Shown: positions 42,769 to 50,591 of the stretch, one piece after another
Layout of the letters: each line of letters opens with the position of its first letter
How positions within the stretch are numbered: position 1 is the first letter of the stretch
Assembly: GCA_947498125.1 (NCBI GenBank)
Contig: CANMJH010000003.1
Span: 285,808 to 349,807, forward strand
DNA from: an uncultured Nioella sp.
GTDB taxonomy: Bacteria; Pseudomonadota; Alphaproteobacteria; Rhodobacterales; Rhodobacteraceae
Length of the DNA stretch: 64,000 bases
Reading direction: 5' to 3'
The notes under the pieces: generated by a model
Seen by the model: only the letters and a program-made list of their open reading frames with translations
The model's database searches: none
What the model was told of the DNA's origin: nothing
Made by a program: the position numbers and the translations under genes

Positions 42769-44178
42769 TTAAGCGCGGGGAATGAAATCAGTGTCAATTT
42801 GGGGTGCAGGCGTAATGCCGGCGGTTCGGATCGGCCCATCGCGCAACCCAAGCTTGGGCGTTGCGGGCCGTTTGTTCATCATGCGCAGGATATAAAACGT
42901 GCCTGCGCCAAAGACTGCAAAGTAGACGACGATGAAGGCAATAAGGGAGGCCGCAACCGCCGGCGCATCGACAGGCGCAAGGCTCTCGCTTGTGCGCAGC
43001 ATGCCGTAGACGGTGTAGGGCTGGCGCCCAACCTCGGTTGTGATCCAACCGGCAAGCACGGCGACAAACCCGCTTGGACCCATTAGGATTGCTGCCCTGT
43101 GCAAGCGTGGTGAGGTGAAAATGGTTCCTTTCCATCTGGCCCAAAGGCTCCACATTCCTAACCCAAGCATCGCAAAGCCAAGCCCGACCATCACACGGAA
43201 GCTGAAAAAAACGATTGCGACGGGCGGTTCTTCGTCATCGGGGATCGTGTCCAAACCGTCCAGCGGTGCGTCCCATTGGTGCCGCAGGATCAGCGAACTG
43301 GCATACGGAATTTCTATCGCGTAGTCGATGCGTCGTTCTTCTGGGTTCGGAATGCCAAAAAGAATGAGCGGTGCGCCATGTGGATGGCTTTCGTAATGCC
43401 CTTCCATCGCCATGACTTTCGCAGGCTGGTGTTCAAGCGTATTCAATCCATGCAAATCACCAGCAAAAATCTGTAGCGGAGTGACGATTGCGGCCATCCA
43501 CATTGCCATAGAGAACATGCGCCGCGCTTCTCTATCCGTCTTGTCGCGCAAAAGGTGCAGTGCGCCGACGGCACCAACAACAAGAGATGTCGTCAGAAAC
43601 GCGGCAAGGACCATGTGGACCAACCGGTAGGGGAAGGACGGATTGAAGACAATTTGCCACCAATCTTCGGGCACGAATTGCCCAACGTCATTGATGCTAT
43701 AGCCTGCCGGTGTTTGCATCCAGCTGTTCACGCTTAAGATCCAGGTTGCAGACATCAACGTGCCAAACGCGACCATCGCTGTGGCGAACATATGCAGCTT
43801 TTCACCAACACGCTCCCGCCCGAATAGCATGATCCCAAGGAACCCAGCTTCAAGGAAAAAGGCGGACAGCACTTCATATGCCATCAAAGGACCGACGATT
43901 GGGCCTGCCCTGTCTGAGAAGACCGACCAATTCGTTCCGAATTGGTAGGACATGACAATTCCAGACACGACCCCCATGCCGAACGCGACGGCGAAGATTT
44001 TCTTCCAATAGGTAAATAGTGTCAGATAGGTTTCATCGCGTGTCTTAAGATAAAGCGCATTGAGCACCGCAAGGAAGCTGGCCAGCCCGATTGAAAAGGC
44101 CGGAAAGATAATATGAAACGACACTGTGAATGCGAATTGAACACGGGCGAGTGTTTCTGCGGAAAAGCCGTCAAGCAT
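42769..44178 (-). CDS. cydA: Cytochrome bd-type quinol oxidase subunit I (CIO type)
   Basis: A 469-residue heme-bearing subunit. The N-terminal His of FHIIFPAFSIG binds a high-spin heme, a second His lies in YRLVHMVLAAFLTT, and GWITTEVGRQPYTVYGMLRT is the conserved segment near the C-terminus. The stretch between helices 6 and 7 is short, so this is the short-Q-loop, cyanide-insensitive (CioA) type. bd oxidases tolerate sulfide, cyanide and NO, which fits both the sulfur genes and the regulators next door. It is divergent from the NsrR-like/Crp operon across 267 bases. Confidence 0.95.
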   Translation of the reverse strand: MLDGFSAETLARVQFAFTVSFHIIFPAFSIGLASFLAVLNALYLKTRDETYLTLFTYWKKIFAVAFGMGVVSGIVMSYQFGTNWSVFSDRAGPIVGPLMAYEVLSAFFLEAGFLGIMLFGRERVGEKLHMFATAMVAFGTLMSATWILSVNSWMQTPAGYSINDVGQFVPEDWWQIVFNPSFPYRLVHMVLAAFLTTSLVVGAVGALHLLRDKTDREARRMFSMAMWMAAIVTPLQIFAGDLHGLNTLEHQPAKVMAMEGHYESHPHGAPLILFGIPNPEERRIDYAIEIPYASSLILRHQWDAPLDGLDTIPDDEEPPVAIVFFSFRVMVGLGFAMLGLGMWSLWARWKGTIFTSPRLHRAAILMGPSGFVAVLAGWITTEVGRQPYTVYGMLRTSESLAPVDAPAVAASLIAFIVVYFAVFGAGTFYILRMMNKRPATPKLGLRDGPIRTAGITPAPQIDTDFIPRA

Positions 44179-44379
44179 TGACCAAAGTCCTTAAGTTGAG
44201 CCGCTAATATCTACATTTAAAGATAGCGTAGGCGAGCATTTGATCCATGAGGGGAGAGTATTTGTCGCGCCTCCGCCATCGTTGCTCTTCCGCTAGGGCA
44301 TTGCTATGCAAAAGCCTGGTCATACTCGCATCCTCTAGTCGTATGACGAGGGAAGTAGGCCAGCGATAGGTCGTATTCA

Positions 44380-44392
44380 GTGACATTGTCAC
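44380..44392. promoter_or_regulatory. Palindrome GTGACATTGTCAC upstream of the NsrR-like gene
   Basis: A perfect palindrome with a central T, 53 bases upstream of the Rrf2 gene start in the divergent cydA/Rrf2 region. A version with one base changed occurs at 45614-45626 upstream of the sulfur operon at a like distance. It resembles a Crp/Fnr-family site (TGAC/GTCA half-sites), and a Crp/Fnr gene lies between the two copies. Confidence 0.6.
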
Positions 44393-44393
44393 G

Positions 44394-44411
44394 TAACTTG
44401 CAAATAAGTTA
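44394..44411. promoter_or_regulatory. Second palindrome at the Rrf2 promoter
   Basis: TAACTT (44394-44399), GCAAAT, AAGTTA (44406-44411), adjoining the GTGACATTGTCAC box and 34 bases before the Rrf2 start. The AT-rich arms fit an Rrf2 (NsrR-like) operator, suggesting autoregulation. Confidence 0.45.
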
Positions 44412-44445
44412 TATCTCTAATATACCTTAAGGTGAGGAGACATGG

Positions 44446-44916
44446 ATGAAACTCACTGCTTATTCAAATTATGCACTGCGATCCCTGCAACTTGCCGCGC
44501 TCAAGGCTCCTAGCTTGATCAAAGTTGATGACGTTGTGAAAGTGCACGGCTTGGCGCGTCCGCACATTGTTAAGATCGTTCATGAGCTTGGCCGCGCTGG
44601 GTTTCTTGAAACCCAAAGGGGAAGGGGGGGCGGGTTTCGCCTTGCCCGCTTGCCGCAAGATATTGTGATTGGGGATGTCATTCGGCTGACCGAGGGGCCC
44701 CTTGAACTGGTTGAGTGTTTCAACTCGGACACAAACACCTGCCCACTTATCGGCATATGCAAATTGTCCCGCGCCATGCAAAAGGCAACCAAGGCGTTTA
44801 TGGCGGTTTTAGATGACCTGACCTTGGCCGATATTGCATCAAATCGCAGTGAGTTGCTGGCAAGAATTGCCCCACTTGAAGAGGGTATCACGTCTCCGAA
44901 GCGGACATCGCGATGA
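44446..44916 (+). CDS. Rrf2-family regulator, NsrR-like
   Basis: A 156-residue winged-helix regulator. The recognition helix is ARPHIVKIVHELGRAGFLETQRGRGGGFRLAR, the Rrf2/NsrR signature. Three cysteines, Cys91, Cys99 and Cys105 (ECFNSDTNTCPLIGICKL), lie as in NsrR and would bind an Fe-S cluster that reacts with NO; the first spacing (seven residues between) is wider than in E. coli NsrR. It sits between cydAB and the Crp/Fnr gene, overlapping the latter by ATGA. It likely controls the bd oxidase and itself. Confidence 0.88.
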   Translation: MKLTAYSNYALRSLQLAALKAPSLIKVDDVVKVHGLARPHIVKIVHELGRAGFLETQRGRGGGFRLARLPQDIVIGDVIRLTEGPLELVECFNSDTNTCPLIGICKLSRAMQKATKAFMAVLDDLTLADIASNRSELLARIAPLEEGITSPKRTSR

Positions 44917-45578
44917 AAATTGGAGACTGGACAGAACGCTTCCAAGGGACAGCAAGCCTGCCACGCAATGTCCGGGACCGGCTGCTGGAAAGTGCCCGGA
45001 TATCCCATATTAAAATGGGCAAAGTCGTATTTGGGCCGAATAAGATACCTGATAACCTCATGTTTCTTGTTGAAGGGACGATCCGGGTTTCTCAAACATC
45101 TGACAATGGGCGTGATATCGTCCTTTACCGGGTCGAGGCCGGGGAAAGCTGTGTGCTGACGACCGCCTGCATGCTGGCCGAAGAAGCGTATAACGCGGAA
45201 GGTATGGCCGAGACAGACGTCGTCGCAGTCGTTCTGCCGCGTTTAGCGTTTGATCGCCTTGTGGCGGAAGAGGCGGCGTTTCGGTCATTTGTCTTTGCCG
45301 CGTATTCGCGGCGTTTGATTGATTTGTTGCGCGTCGTTGACGATGTGGCCTTTGGCCGGATCGATGTACGCCTTGCCGAACGGTTGATCGTTTTGGCAGG
45401 GGAGTCAAAAGAGATTGTCGCAACGCATCAGCAATTGGCGAGCGAGCTTGGAACTGCGCGCGAGGTGATATCACGCGTATTGCAGGATTTCTCCAAGCGC
45501 GGGCTGATCAGCCAAACCCGAGGCCGCATTACATTATCCGACCGCCCGGGCCTGCGCGTGATTGCCGACAGCGCCTGA
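44913..45578 (+). CDS. Crp/Fnr-family transcriptional regulator with a Cys pair
   Basis: A 221-residue protein. The effector domain (about 20-130) has the cupin core FGPNKIPDNLMFLVEGTIRVSQTSDNGRDIVLYRVEAGESCVLTTACML, with Cys80 and Cys86. The HTH is IVATHQQLASELGTAREVISRVLQDFSKRGLI. It lacks the N-terminal Cys cluster of Fnr and the cAMP-binding RxS motif of Crp. The CxxxxxC pair in the effector domain could sense persulfide or oxidants (inference). It is coupled to the NsrR-like gene and lies just upstream of the sulfur operon that bears the same palindrome. Confidence 0.88.
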   Translation: MKIGDWTERFQGTASLPRNVRDRLLESARISHIKMGKVVFGPNKIPDNLMFLVEGTIRVSQTSDNGRDIVLYRVEAGESCVLTTACMLAEEAYNAEGMAETDVVAVVLPRLAFDRLVAEEAAFRSFVFAAYSRRLIDLLRVVDDVAFGRIDVRLAERLIVLAGESKEIVATHQQLASELGTAREVISRVLQDFSKRGLISQTRGRITLSDRPGLRVIADSA

Positions 45579-45613
45579 CAAAGTTTGCCCGAACGAAAGA
45601 GTTTACGCGTTAA

Positions 45614-45626
45614 GTGACATTATCAC
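45614..45626. promoter_or_regulatory. Palindrome GTGACATTATCAC upstream of the sulfur operon
   Basis: Twelve of thirteen bases match the box at 44380-44392. It is 61 bases before the DUF2892 start, in the only gap between the regulators and the sulfide operon, so it probably brings both operons under one regulator. Confidence 0.6.
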
Positions 45627-45687
45627 TGAAGCGACTCAAACAAACTTATATTCAAAGTGAAACTTAAAGTCCTTTGGAGGGTTTGAC

Positions 45688-45903
45688 ATGACTGTAAACG
45701 TTGGCACCTTGGATCGTATCGCGCGCGCCGCACTTGGCGCGGTTCTGCTTTATCTGGCGTTCCTAAGCGGCGTGCCGCTTTTTGACGGAGTAATCGTCAA
45801 ATATGCTGTTGCCGCTATTGGCGTCGTGATGCTGGTGGTCTCTGCAACCAGAGTTTGTCCTATCTATTCGATCTTTGGCATCAAAACCTGTCGAAGCGCA
45901 TAG
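45688..45903 (+). CDS. DUF2892 membrane protein
   Basis: A 71-residue protein with two hydrophobic helices (ARAALGAVLLYLAFLSG and VKYAVAAIGVVMLVVSATRVCPIYSIFGI). This is the DUF2892 type, which also forms the C-terminal membrane part of the rhodanese YgaP. The conserved CPIYxxxG motif is present, and a second Cys lies in KTCRS. It may hold a persulfide or pass sulfur at the membrane. TTTGGAGGG precedes the ATG. It is the first gene of the sulfur operon. Confidence 0.9.
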   Translation: MTVNVGTLDRIARAALGAVLLYLAFLSGVPLFDGVIVKYAVAAIGVVMLVVSATRVCPIYSIFGIKTCRSA

Positions 45904-46032
45904 GTGGAACCGGTTCTCAACTCATTCGCGTTTATGGCTGGCAGTTTTACCATTGGATTGAGCGCTCCATTTTTGGGGTTGGCTTGGTTTTGGACATTGC
46001 CCAAGGCGCTCGCACTTTCACCAAGCAAGTAA
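45904..46032 (+). CDS. Possible 42-residue single-helix membrane peptide
   Basis: A GTG directly abuts the DUF2892 stop and opens a frame with one strongly hydrophobic segment (SFAFMAGSFTIGLSAPFLGL, then AWFW) and a short basic tail. Its residue use looks like a real membrane peptide. A competing frame (45855-46052) covers the same DNA, and I cannot settle this by eye. There is no separate ribosome site, so translation would need coupling to DUF2892. Confidence 0.35.
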   Translation: MEPVLNSFAFMAGSFTIGLSAPFLGLAWFWTLPKALALSPSK

Positions 46033-46129
46033 TCGCTGAGATGATTGCTTAAGGGGGGATCTTGCAGACGCAAAAAGCAGATCCTGATGCCATCGTCATA
46101 GACAAAATACTGAAATTGGAGGAAAAAAC

Positions 46130-47014
46130 ATGGATACCTATCCAATCAAAATGGACACGACGCCGGATGTTGAAGCGTTTTTCGACGCCGCAACAAACAC
46201 GATCAGCTACATTGTCAAAGACCCAACTTCAAACGCGTGCGCCATCATCGACAGCGTCATGGATATCGACTACGCCGCAGGGAGGATCACCTTTGAACAT
46301 GCCGATGAATTGATCCGACAGATCGAGACCCGCGGCCTTGTTCTGGAGTGGATTATCGAAACGCATGTCCATGCTGATCACCTAAGTGCAGCCCCTTATA
46401 TTCAGGAAAAACTTGGCGGAAAGATTGGCGTCGGCTCAAAGATCACCGTCGTACAAAACGTTTTCGGCAAGGTCTTTAACGAAGGCACCGAGTTTCAACG
46501 TGATGGCAGTCAGTTCGATCAGCTTTTTGAGGATGGCGATACGTACCAGATCGGCAATATGCAGGCTTTTGCCATGTACACGCCCGGCCATACGCCCGCT
46601 TGCATGGTTCATGTCATTGGCGATGCGGCTTTTGTCGGGGATACGCTTTTTATGCCAGATGGCGGATCAGCGCGCTGTGATTTTCCGGGCGGCAGCGCAG
46701 AAGAGCTTTATGCCAGCATAATGAAGGTACTGGCCCTTCCCGATAAGACACGTTTGTTCATGTGCCATGATTACGGCCCCAACGGGCGTGACATTGCTTG
46801 GGAAACCACTGTCGCGGAAGAGAAAGAGCATAACATCCATGTCGGTCGCGGCAAAACGAAGGAAGACTTCATCAAGTTCCGCACAGAACGCGACGCGCAG
46901 CTTGGCATGCCCAAACTGATCATTCCCTCTTTGCAGGTGAACATGCGGGCAGGTGAGGTTCCAACTGATCACGATGGCAATCCAATGCTCAAAGTGCCGG
47001 TTAACGGGCTTTAA
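46130..47014 (+). CDS. MBL-fold metallo-hydrolase, persulfide dioxygenase-like (Blh type)
   Basis: A 294-residue metallo-beta-lactamase protein. The metal motif is THVHADHLSAA, followed by a His in YTPGHTPACMVHVIGDAAFVGDTLF and the last His in LFMCHDY. These match ETHE1/Blh persulfide dioxygenases, which turn glutathione persulfide into sulfite, rather than glyoxalase II. An AATTGGAGG site precedes the ATG. It is followed 22 bases later by the DUF442-SQR fusion, the usual Blh setting. Confidence 0.9.
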   Translation: MDTYPIKMDTTPDVEAFFDAATNTISYIVKDPTSNACAIIDSVMDIDYAAGRITFEHADELIRQIETRGLVLEWIIETHVHADHLSAAPYIQEKLGGKIGVGSKITVVQNVFGKVFNEGTEFQRDGSQFDQLFEDGDTYQIGNMQAFAMYTPGHTPACMVHVIGDAAFVGDTLFMPDGGSARCDFPGGSAEELYASIMKVLALPDKTRLFMCHDYGPNGRDIAWETTVAEEKEHNIHVGRGKTKEDFIKFRTERDAQLGMPKLIIPSLQVNMRAGEVPTDHDGNPMLKVPVNGL

Positions 47015-47035
47015 CTCTCGGGAAGGAGAGACATC

Positions 47036-48715
47036 ATGGAAATCAAAAAGATAACGGAAAAATTCTCGGTCAGCCCACAGATCACGGCAGATGACATTGA
47101 GCGGCTGAAGGCAGAGGGCATAAAGGCAATTATTTGCAACCGCCCAGACGGGGAAGGCGCAGATCAGCCCAATTTTGCAGAGATCGAAGAGGCTGCGAGC
47201 AAAGCAGGGCTTGTGGCGTGCTATTTACCGATTGTCTCGGGAAAAGTCCGCGATGAGGACGTGGACAGTTTCGGCACGCATCTTGGCGATCTTCCGCGTC
47301 CCGTGCTGGCCTATTGCCGGACAGGCACGCGATCCGCGACCTTGTGGTCGTTCCATGAAGCCAAGAAACGGCCCATTCCCGAAATTCTAGCGGCGACCAA
47401 GGTAGTTGGATACGACATGAGCGGGGTTGCCCGTCGGATTGCTAATGGTGGCAAGACGCCAACCGACACCGGAGACGCTCAATTTGATGTCGTGATTGTT
47501 GGTGCAGGTGCGGGCGGTATCTCGGTCGCCGCCAGCCTGAAATCGCGTAATTCCAACCTGTCGGTCGCTATCATTGATCCGGCTGACATCCATTATTACC
47601 AACCCGGTTGGACAATGGTTGGCGGTGGGATTTTTGACGCCCAGGACACTGCGAAAACAATGGGTTCGCTCATTCCGCGCGGGGTGAAATGGATCAAGGC
47701 GGCCGTCGCGGCCTTTGAGCCGGAGAACAACGCCGTCATCCTTGATGGTTGCCGGGTAGTAAAATATGACCGCTTGGTTGTTTGTCCGGGGCTAAAGCTT
47801 GATTGGGGGGCAATTGAAGGTCTGGAAGAAACGCTTGGACGCAACGGGGTTACGTCGAATTACCGCTACGATCTTGCGCCCTATACGTGGCAGCTGGTCC
47901 AAGAGCTAAAGGAAGGTCGGGCGCTGTTCACGCAGCCGCCAATGCCAATCAAATGCGCAGGTGCGCCGCAAAAGGCGATGTATCTATCTGGTGATGCATG
48001 GTCCCGAAATGGCGCCCTGAACGGGATCGACATTCAGTTCATGAACGCAGGCGGCGTGTTGTTTGGCGTCAAAGATTATGTCCCGGCATTGATGGATTAT
48101 GTCGAGAAATATGATGCGACCCTAAACTTTTTCCACAACCTAGTATCGGTTGATGGTCTCGCAAAAAAAGCCACGTTCAAGGTCGCTAAACCCGACACGG
48201 ATGCGACAGAGGTGACCGTCGATTTTGATATGATGCATGTCTGCCCGCCGCAAACTGCCCCGGATTTCATTCGGGTGTCGCCATTGGCGGATGCAGCCGG
48301 ATGGGTCGATGTTGATCAAGCCACGTTGCGTCACAAAAGCTATGACAACATTTGGTCGCTCGGGGATGTGATGAATGCGCCAAACGCAAAGACAGCGGCT
48401 GCAGCGCGAAAGCAAGCGCCAACAGTCGCCGAAAACATCATGGCCGACATCGCAGGGCGGTCTTCCGTCGCCCAATATGATGGCTATGGATCCTGCCCGC
48501 TGACCGTTGAACGTGGAAAAATCGTCTTAGCAGAATTTGGCTATGGCGGCGTTCTGAAGCCGAGTTTTCCTAAAATGCTTTTGGATGGAACCAAACCCAC
48601 GCGGGCTGCATGGTTTTTGAAGGAAAAAATGCTTCCCCCGATCTATTGGAAAGCCATGTTGCGTGGCAAGGAATGGTTGGCAAAGCCAGAGCCTTTGAAC
48701 GTCTCTGCAGACTAA
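47036..48715 (+). CDS. DUF442 sulfurtransferase/phosphatase-like domain fused to sulfide:quinone reductase-like oxidoreductase
   Basis: A 559-residue fusion. Residues 1-about 110 are a DUF442/TIGR01244 domain with the P-loop YCRTGTRS (Cys94). From about 150 a flavoprotein follows: FAD-binding VVIVGAGAGGISVA, then PIKCAGAPQK with Cys307, and the C-terminal ADAAGWVDVDQATL and GDVMNAPNAKTAAA. The overall form is that of type II sulfide:quinone oxidoreductase, which oxidises sulfide to a persulfide and feeds quinone. The second redox Cys, expected in the GDxC block, is Met446 here (GDVMNAPN); Cys403 in HVCPPQ is a possible substitute. The flavin site is intact. Confidence 0.88.
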   Translation: MEIKKITEKFSVSPQITADDIERLKAEGIKAIICNRPDGEGADQPNFAEIEEAASKAGLVACYLPIVSGKVRDEDVDSFGTHLGDLPRPVLAYCRTGTRSATLWSFHEAKKRPIPEILAATKVVGYDMSGVARRIANGGKTPTDTGDAQFDVVIVGAGAGGISVAASLKSRNSNLSVAIIDPADIHYYQPGWTMVGGGIFDAQDTAKTMGSLIPRGVKWIKAAVAAFEPENNAVILDGCRVVKYDRLVVCPGLKLDWGAIEGLEETLGRNGVTSNYRYDLAPYTWQLVQELKEGRALFTQPPMPIKCAGAPQKAMYLSGDAWSRNGALNGIDIQFMNAGGVLFGVKDYVPALMDYVEKYDATLNFFHNLVSVDGLAKKATFKVAKPDTDATEVTVDFDMMHVCPPQTAPDFIRVSPLADAAGWVDVDQATLRHKSYDNIWSLGDVMNAPNAKTAAAARKQAPTVAENIMADIAGRSSVAQYDGYGSCPLTVERGKIVLAEFGYGGVLKPSFPKMLLDGTKPTRAAWFLKEKMLPPIYWKAMLRGKEWLAKPEPLNVSAD

Positions 48716-48811
48716 ACCAAAAACCAACGGCGCATTCGGACGTTCATGGACGCTCGGATGCGGTTTCCGGCGGGCCGATAAGGCGCGCTGGTCTTGTGAA
48801 GAAGGCCTGAA

Positions 48812-50527
48812 ATGCACTTTTCCAGATATCTGCCGATCCTCGATTGGGGCCGCTCCTATGATCGAAATGCTTTCTCGAACGACATAGTGGCTGCTGTGAT
48901 TGTCACGATCATGTTGATCCCGCAATCACTTGCCTATGCGTTATTGGCCGGATTGCCGCCCGAGGCGGGTATTTATGCCTCCATCGCACCGATCCTTCTT
49001 TACGCTATTTTCGGGACGAGCCGCGCTTTGGCGGTGGGGCCTGTCGCCGTTGTTTCGCTTTTGACGGCGTCGGCCGTAGGACAGGTTGCCGAACAAGGCA
49101 CGGCTGGCTACGCCGTTGCAGCGCTTACATTGGCATTTCTGTCGGGCGGGTTCCTTGTGCTGCTCGGTTTTTTACGTCTTGGATTCCTCGCTAATTTCCT
49201 GAGCCACCCAGTAATTGCAGGCTTCATTGCCGCGTCAGGCATATTGATCGCCACTAGTCAGTTTAAGCACATATTGGGTGTTACCGCACATGGGCACACA
49301 TTGCCCGAGATGTTGGGCTCGATCATTGCGCATCTGGATCAGGTTAACTGGATTACGGTTCTGATTGGAGCTTTTGCCACCGGCTTTTTATTCTGGGTTC
49401 GTAAGGGTTTGAAACCAATGTTGAGATCTCTTGGCGCTTCTTCAACTCTGGCGGGTTTTGCGACCAAGGCCGGCCCAGTCGCCGCTGTTGTGGCAACGAC
49501 CCTTGCTGTCTGGGCGTTTGACTTAGAGACGAGGGGCGTCAGAATTGTTGGTGACGTGCCGCAAAGCCTGCCGCCCCTGACCATGCCCGGCTTGTCGGCG
49601 AATTTGGTCCAAGCGCTTTTGGTTCCGGCCATTCTGATTTCGATCATTGGCTTTGTAGAATCCGTTTCTGTTGCACAGACCCTTGCCGCCAAGAAGCGCC
49701 AAAGCATTGACCCCAATCAGGAGTTGATCGGTCTAGGCGCCGCCAATCTTGGAGCGGCTTTTACCGGCGGCTACCCTGTGACAGGTGGATTTTCGAGATC
49801 GGTGGTCAATTACGACGCGGGAGCGGAAACGCCAGCTGCGGGCGCCTATACTGCGGTCGGGTTGGCCATCGCCGCAATGGCACTGACGCCATTGGTCTAT
49901 TACTTACCTAACGCAACGCTGGCCGCGACGATTATCGTGGCTGTGTTAAGCCTTGTTGACCTTTCGATCCTGCAAAAAACCTGGGGCTACTCAAAATCGG
50001 ACTTTTTTGCAGTAGCCGCCACGATCCTGTTGACGCTGCTTGTGGGCGTCGAAATTGGTGTTGCGACCGGAGTGGTTAGCTCGGTCTTTTTGCACCTTTA
50101 CAAGACCTCGCGCCCTCATGTGGCCGAAGTCGGTCTTGTGCCCAACACACAGCATTTCCGAAACATCCACCGCCACAAGGTCGAAACAGACTCCAGAATT
50201 CTGATGTTGCGTATCGATGAAAGTCTCTATTTCGCGAATGCACGGTTCCTCGAAGATCTCATCCAGTCTCGCGTGACCGATGAATGCGAGATCGCAGATG
50301 TCGTTTTGATGTTTTCGGCCGTTAACGCGGTGGATTACTCGGCCCTTGAAAGCCTGGAGGCCGTGAATGAAAGGCTAGGGGACATGAATGTAAGATTACA
50401 CCTTTCAGAAGTGAAGGGCCCGGTCATGGATCGTTTGAGCCGATCCCACCTGATCCAAGATCTCAATGGCCAGATATTCCTGTCGCAGCATGACGCTTGG
50501 TCGACGCTTAAAAACCGGTCCGGCTAA
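48812..50527 (+). CDS. SulP-family anion transporter with STAS domain
   Basis: A 571-residue transporter. About 11-13 helices start with NDIVAAVIVTIMLIPQSLAYALLAGLPPEAGIYASI, the SulP signature; SVSVAQTLAAKKRQSIDPNQEL and GGYPVTGGFSRSVVNYDAGAETP follow. The C-terminal about 120 residues are a STAS domain (ILMLRIDESLYFANARF, VNAVDYSALESLEAVNERL). Members carry sulfate, bicarbonate or other anions. Lying after the SQR and persulfide dioxygenase genes, it probably moves the sulfite or sulfate produced; direction and ion are inference. It is 96 bases after the SQR gene. Confidence 0.92.
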   Translation: MHFSRYLPILDWGRSYDRNAFSNDIVAAVIVTIMLIPQSLAYALLAGLPPEAGIYASIAPILLYAIFGTSRALAVGPVAVVSLLTASAVGQVAEQGTAGYAVAALTLAFLSGGFLVLLGFLRLGFLANFLSHPVIAGFIAASGILIATSQFKHILGVTAHGHTLPEMLGSIIAHLDQVNWITVLIGAFATGFLFWVRKGLKPMLRSLGASSTLAGFATKAGPVAAVVATTLAVWAFDLETRGVRIVGDVPQSLPPLTMPGLSANLVQALLVPAILISIIGFVESVSVAQTLAAKKRQSIDPNQELIGLGAANLGAAFTGGYPVTGGFSRSVVNYDAGAETPAAGAYTAVGLAIAAMALTPLVYYLPNATLAATIIVAVLSLVDLSILQKTWGYSKSDFFAVAATILLTLLVGVEIGVATGVVSSVFLHLYKTSRPHVAEVGLVPNTQHFRNIHRHKVETDSRILMLRIDESLYFANARFLEDLIQSRVTDECEIADVVLMFSAVNAVDYSALESLEAVNERLGDMNVRLHLSEVKGPVMDRLSRSHLIQDLNGQIFLSQHDAWSTLKNRSG

Positions 50528-50533
50528 GCCGAC

Positions 50534-50578
50534 GGCATTGGCCCTTCGGCACCTTGTGATCGCCGATAGACCAATGCC
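50534..50578. terminator. Nested hairpin between converging genes
   Basis: The outer stem GGCATTGG (50534-50541) / CCAATGCC (50571-50578) encloses an inner stem TCGGC (50546-50550) / GCCGA (50562-50566). It lies between the SulP stop and the end of the converging sulfotransferase gene. No T run follows, so it would be a non-classical bidirectional terminator or a 3' protecting structure. Confidence 0.45.
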
Positions 50579-50591
50579 CAGATCGGCACAC

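Noticed and set aside
44204..44392. Minus-strand 62-residue frame upstream of cydA
   Set aside because: Residue use is unlike a real protein, it covers the regulatory palindrome, and no ribosome site precedes its start.
45855..46052. Plus-strand 65-residue frame overlapping DUF2892 and the gap after it
   Set aside because: It starts inside DUF2892 without a ribosome site and conflicts with the GTG frame that abuts the DUF2892 stop; neither is proven, but this one is less likely.
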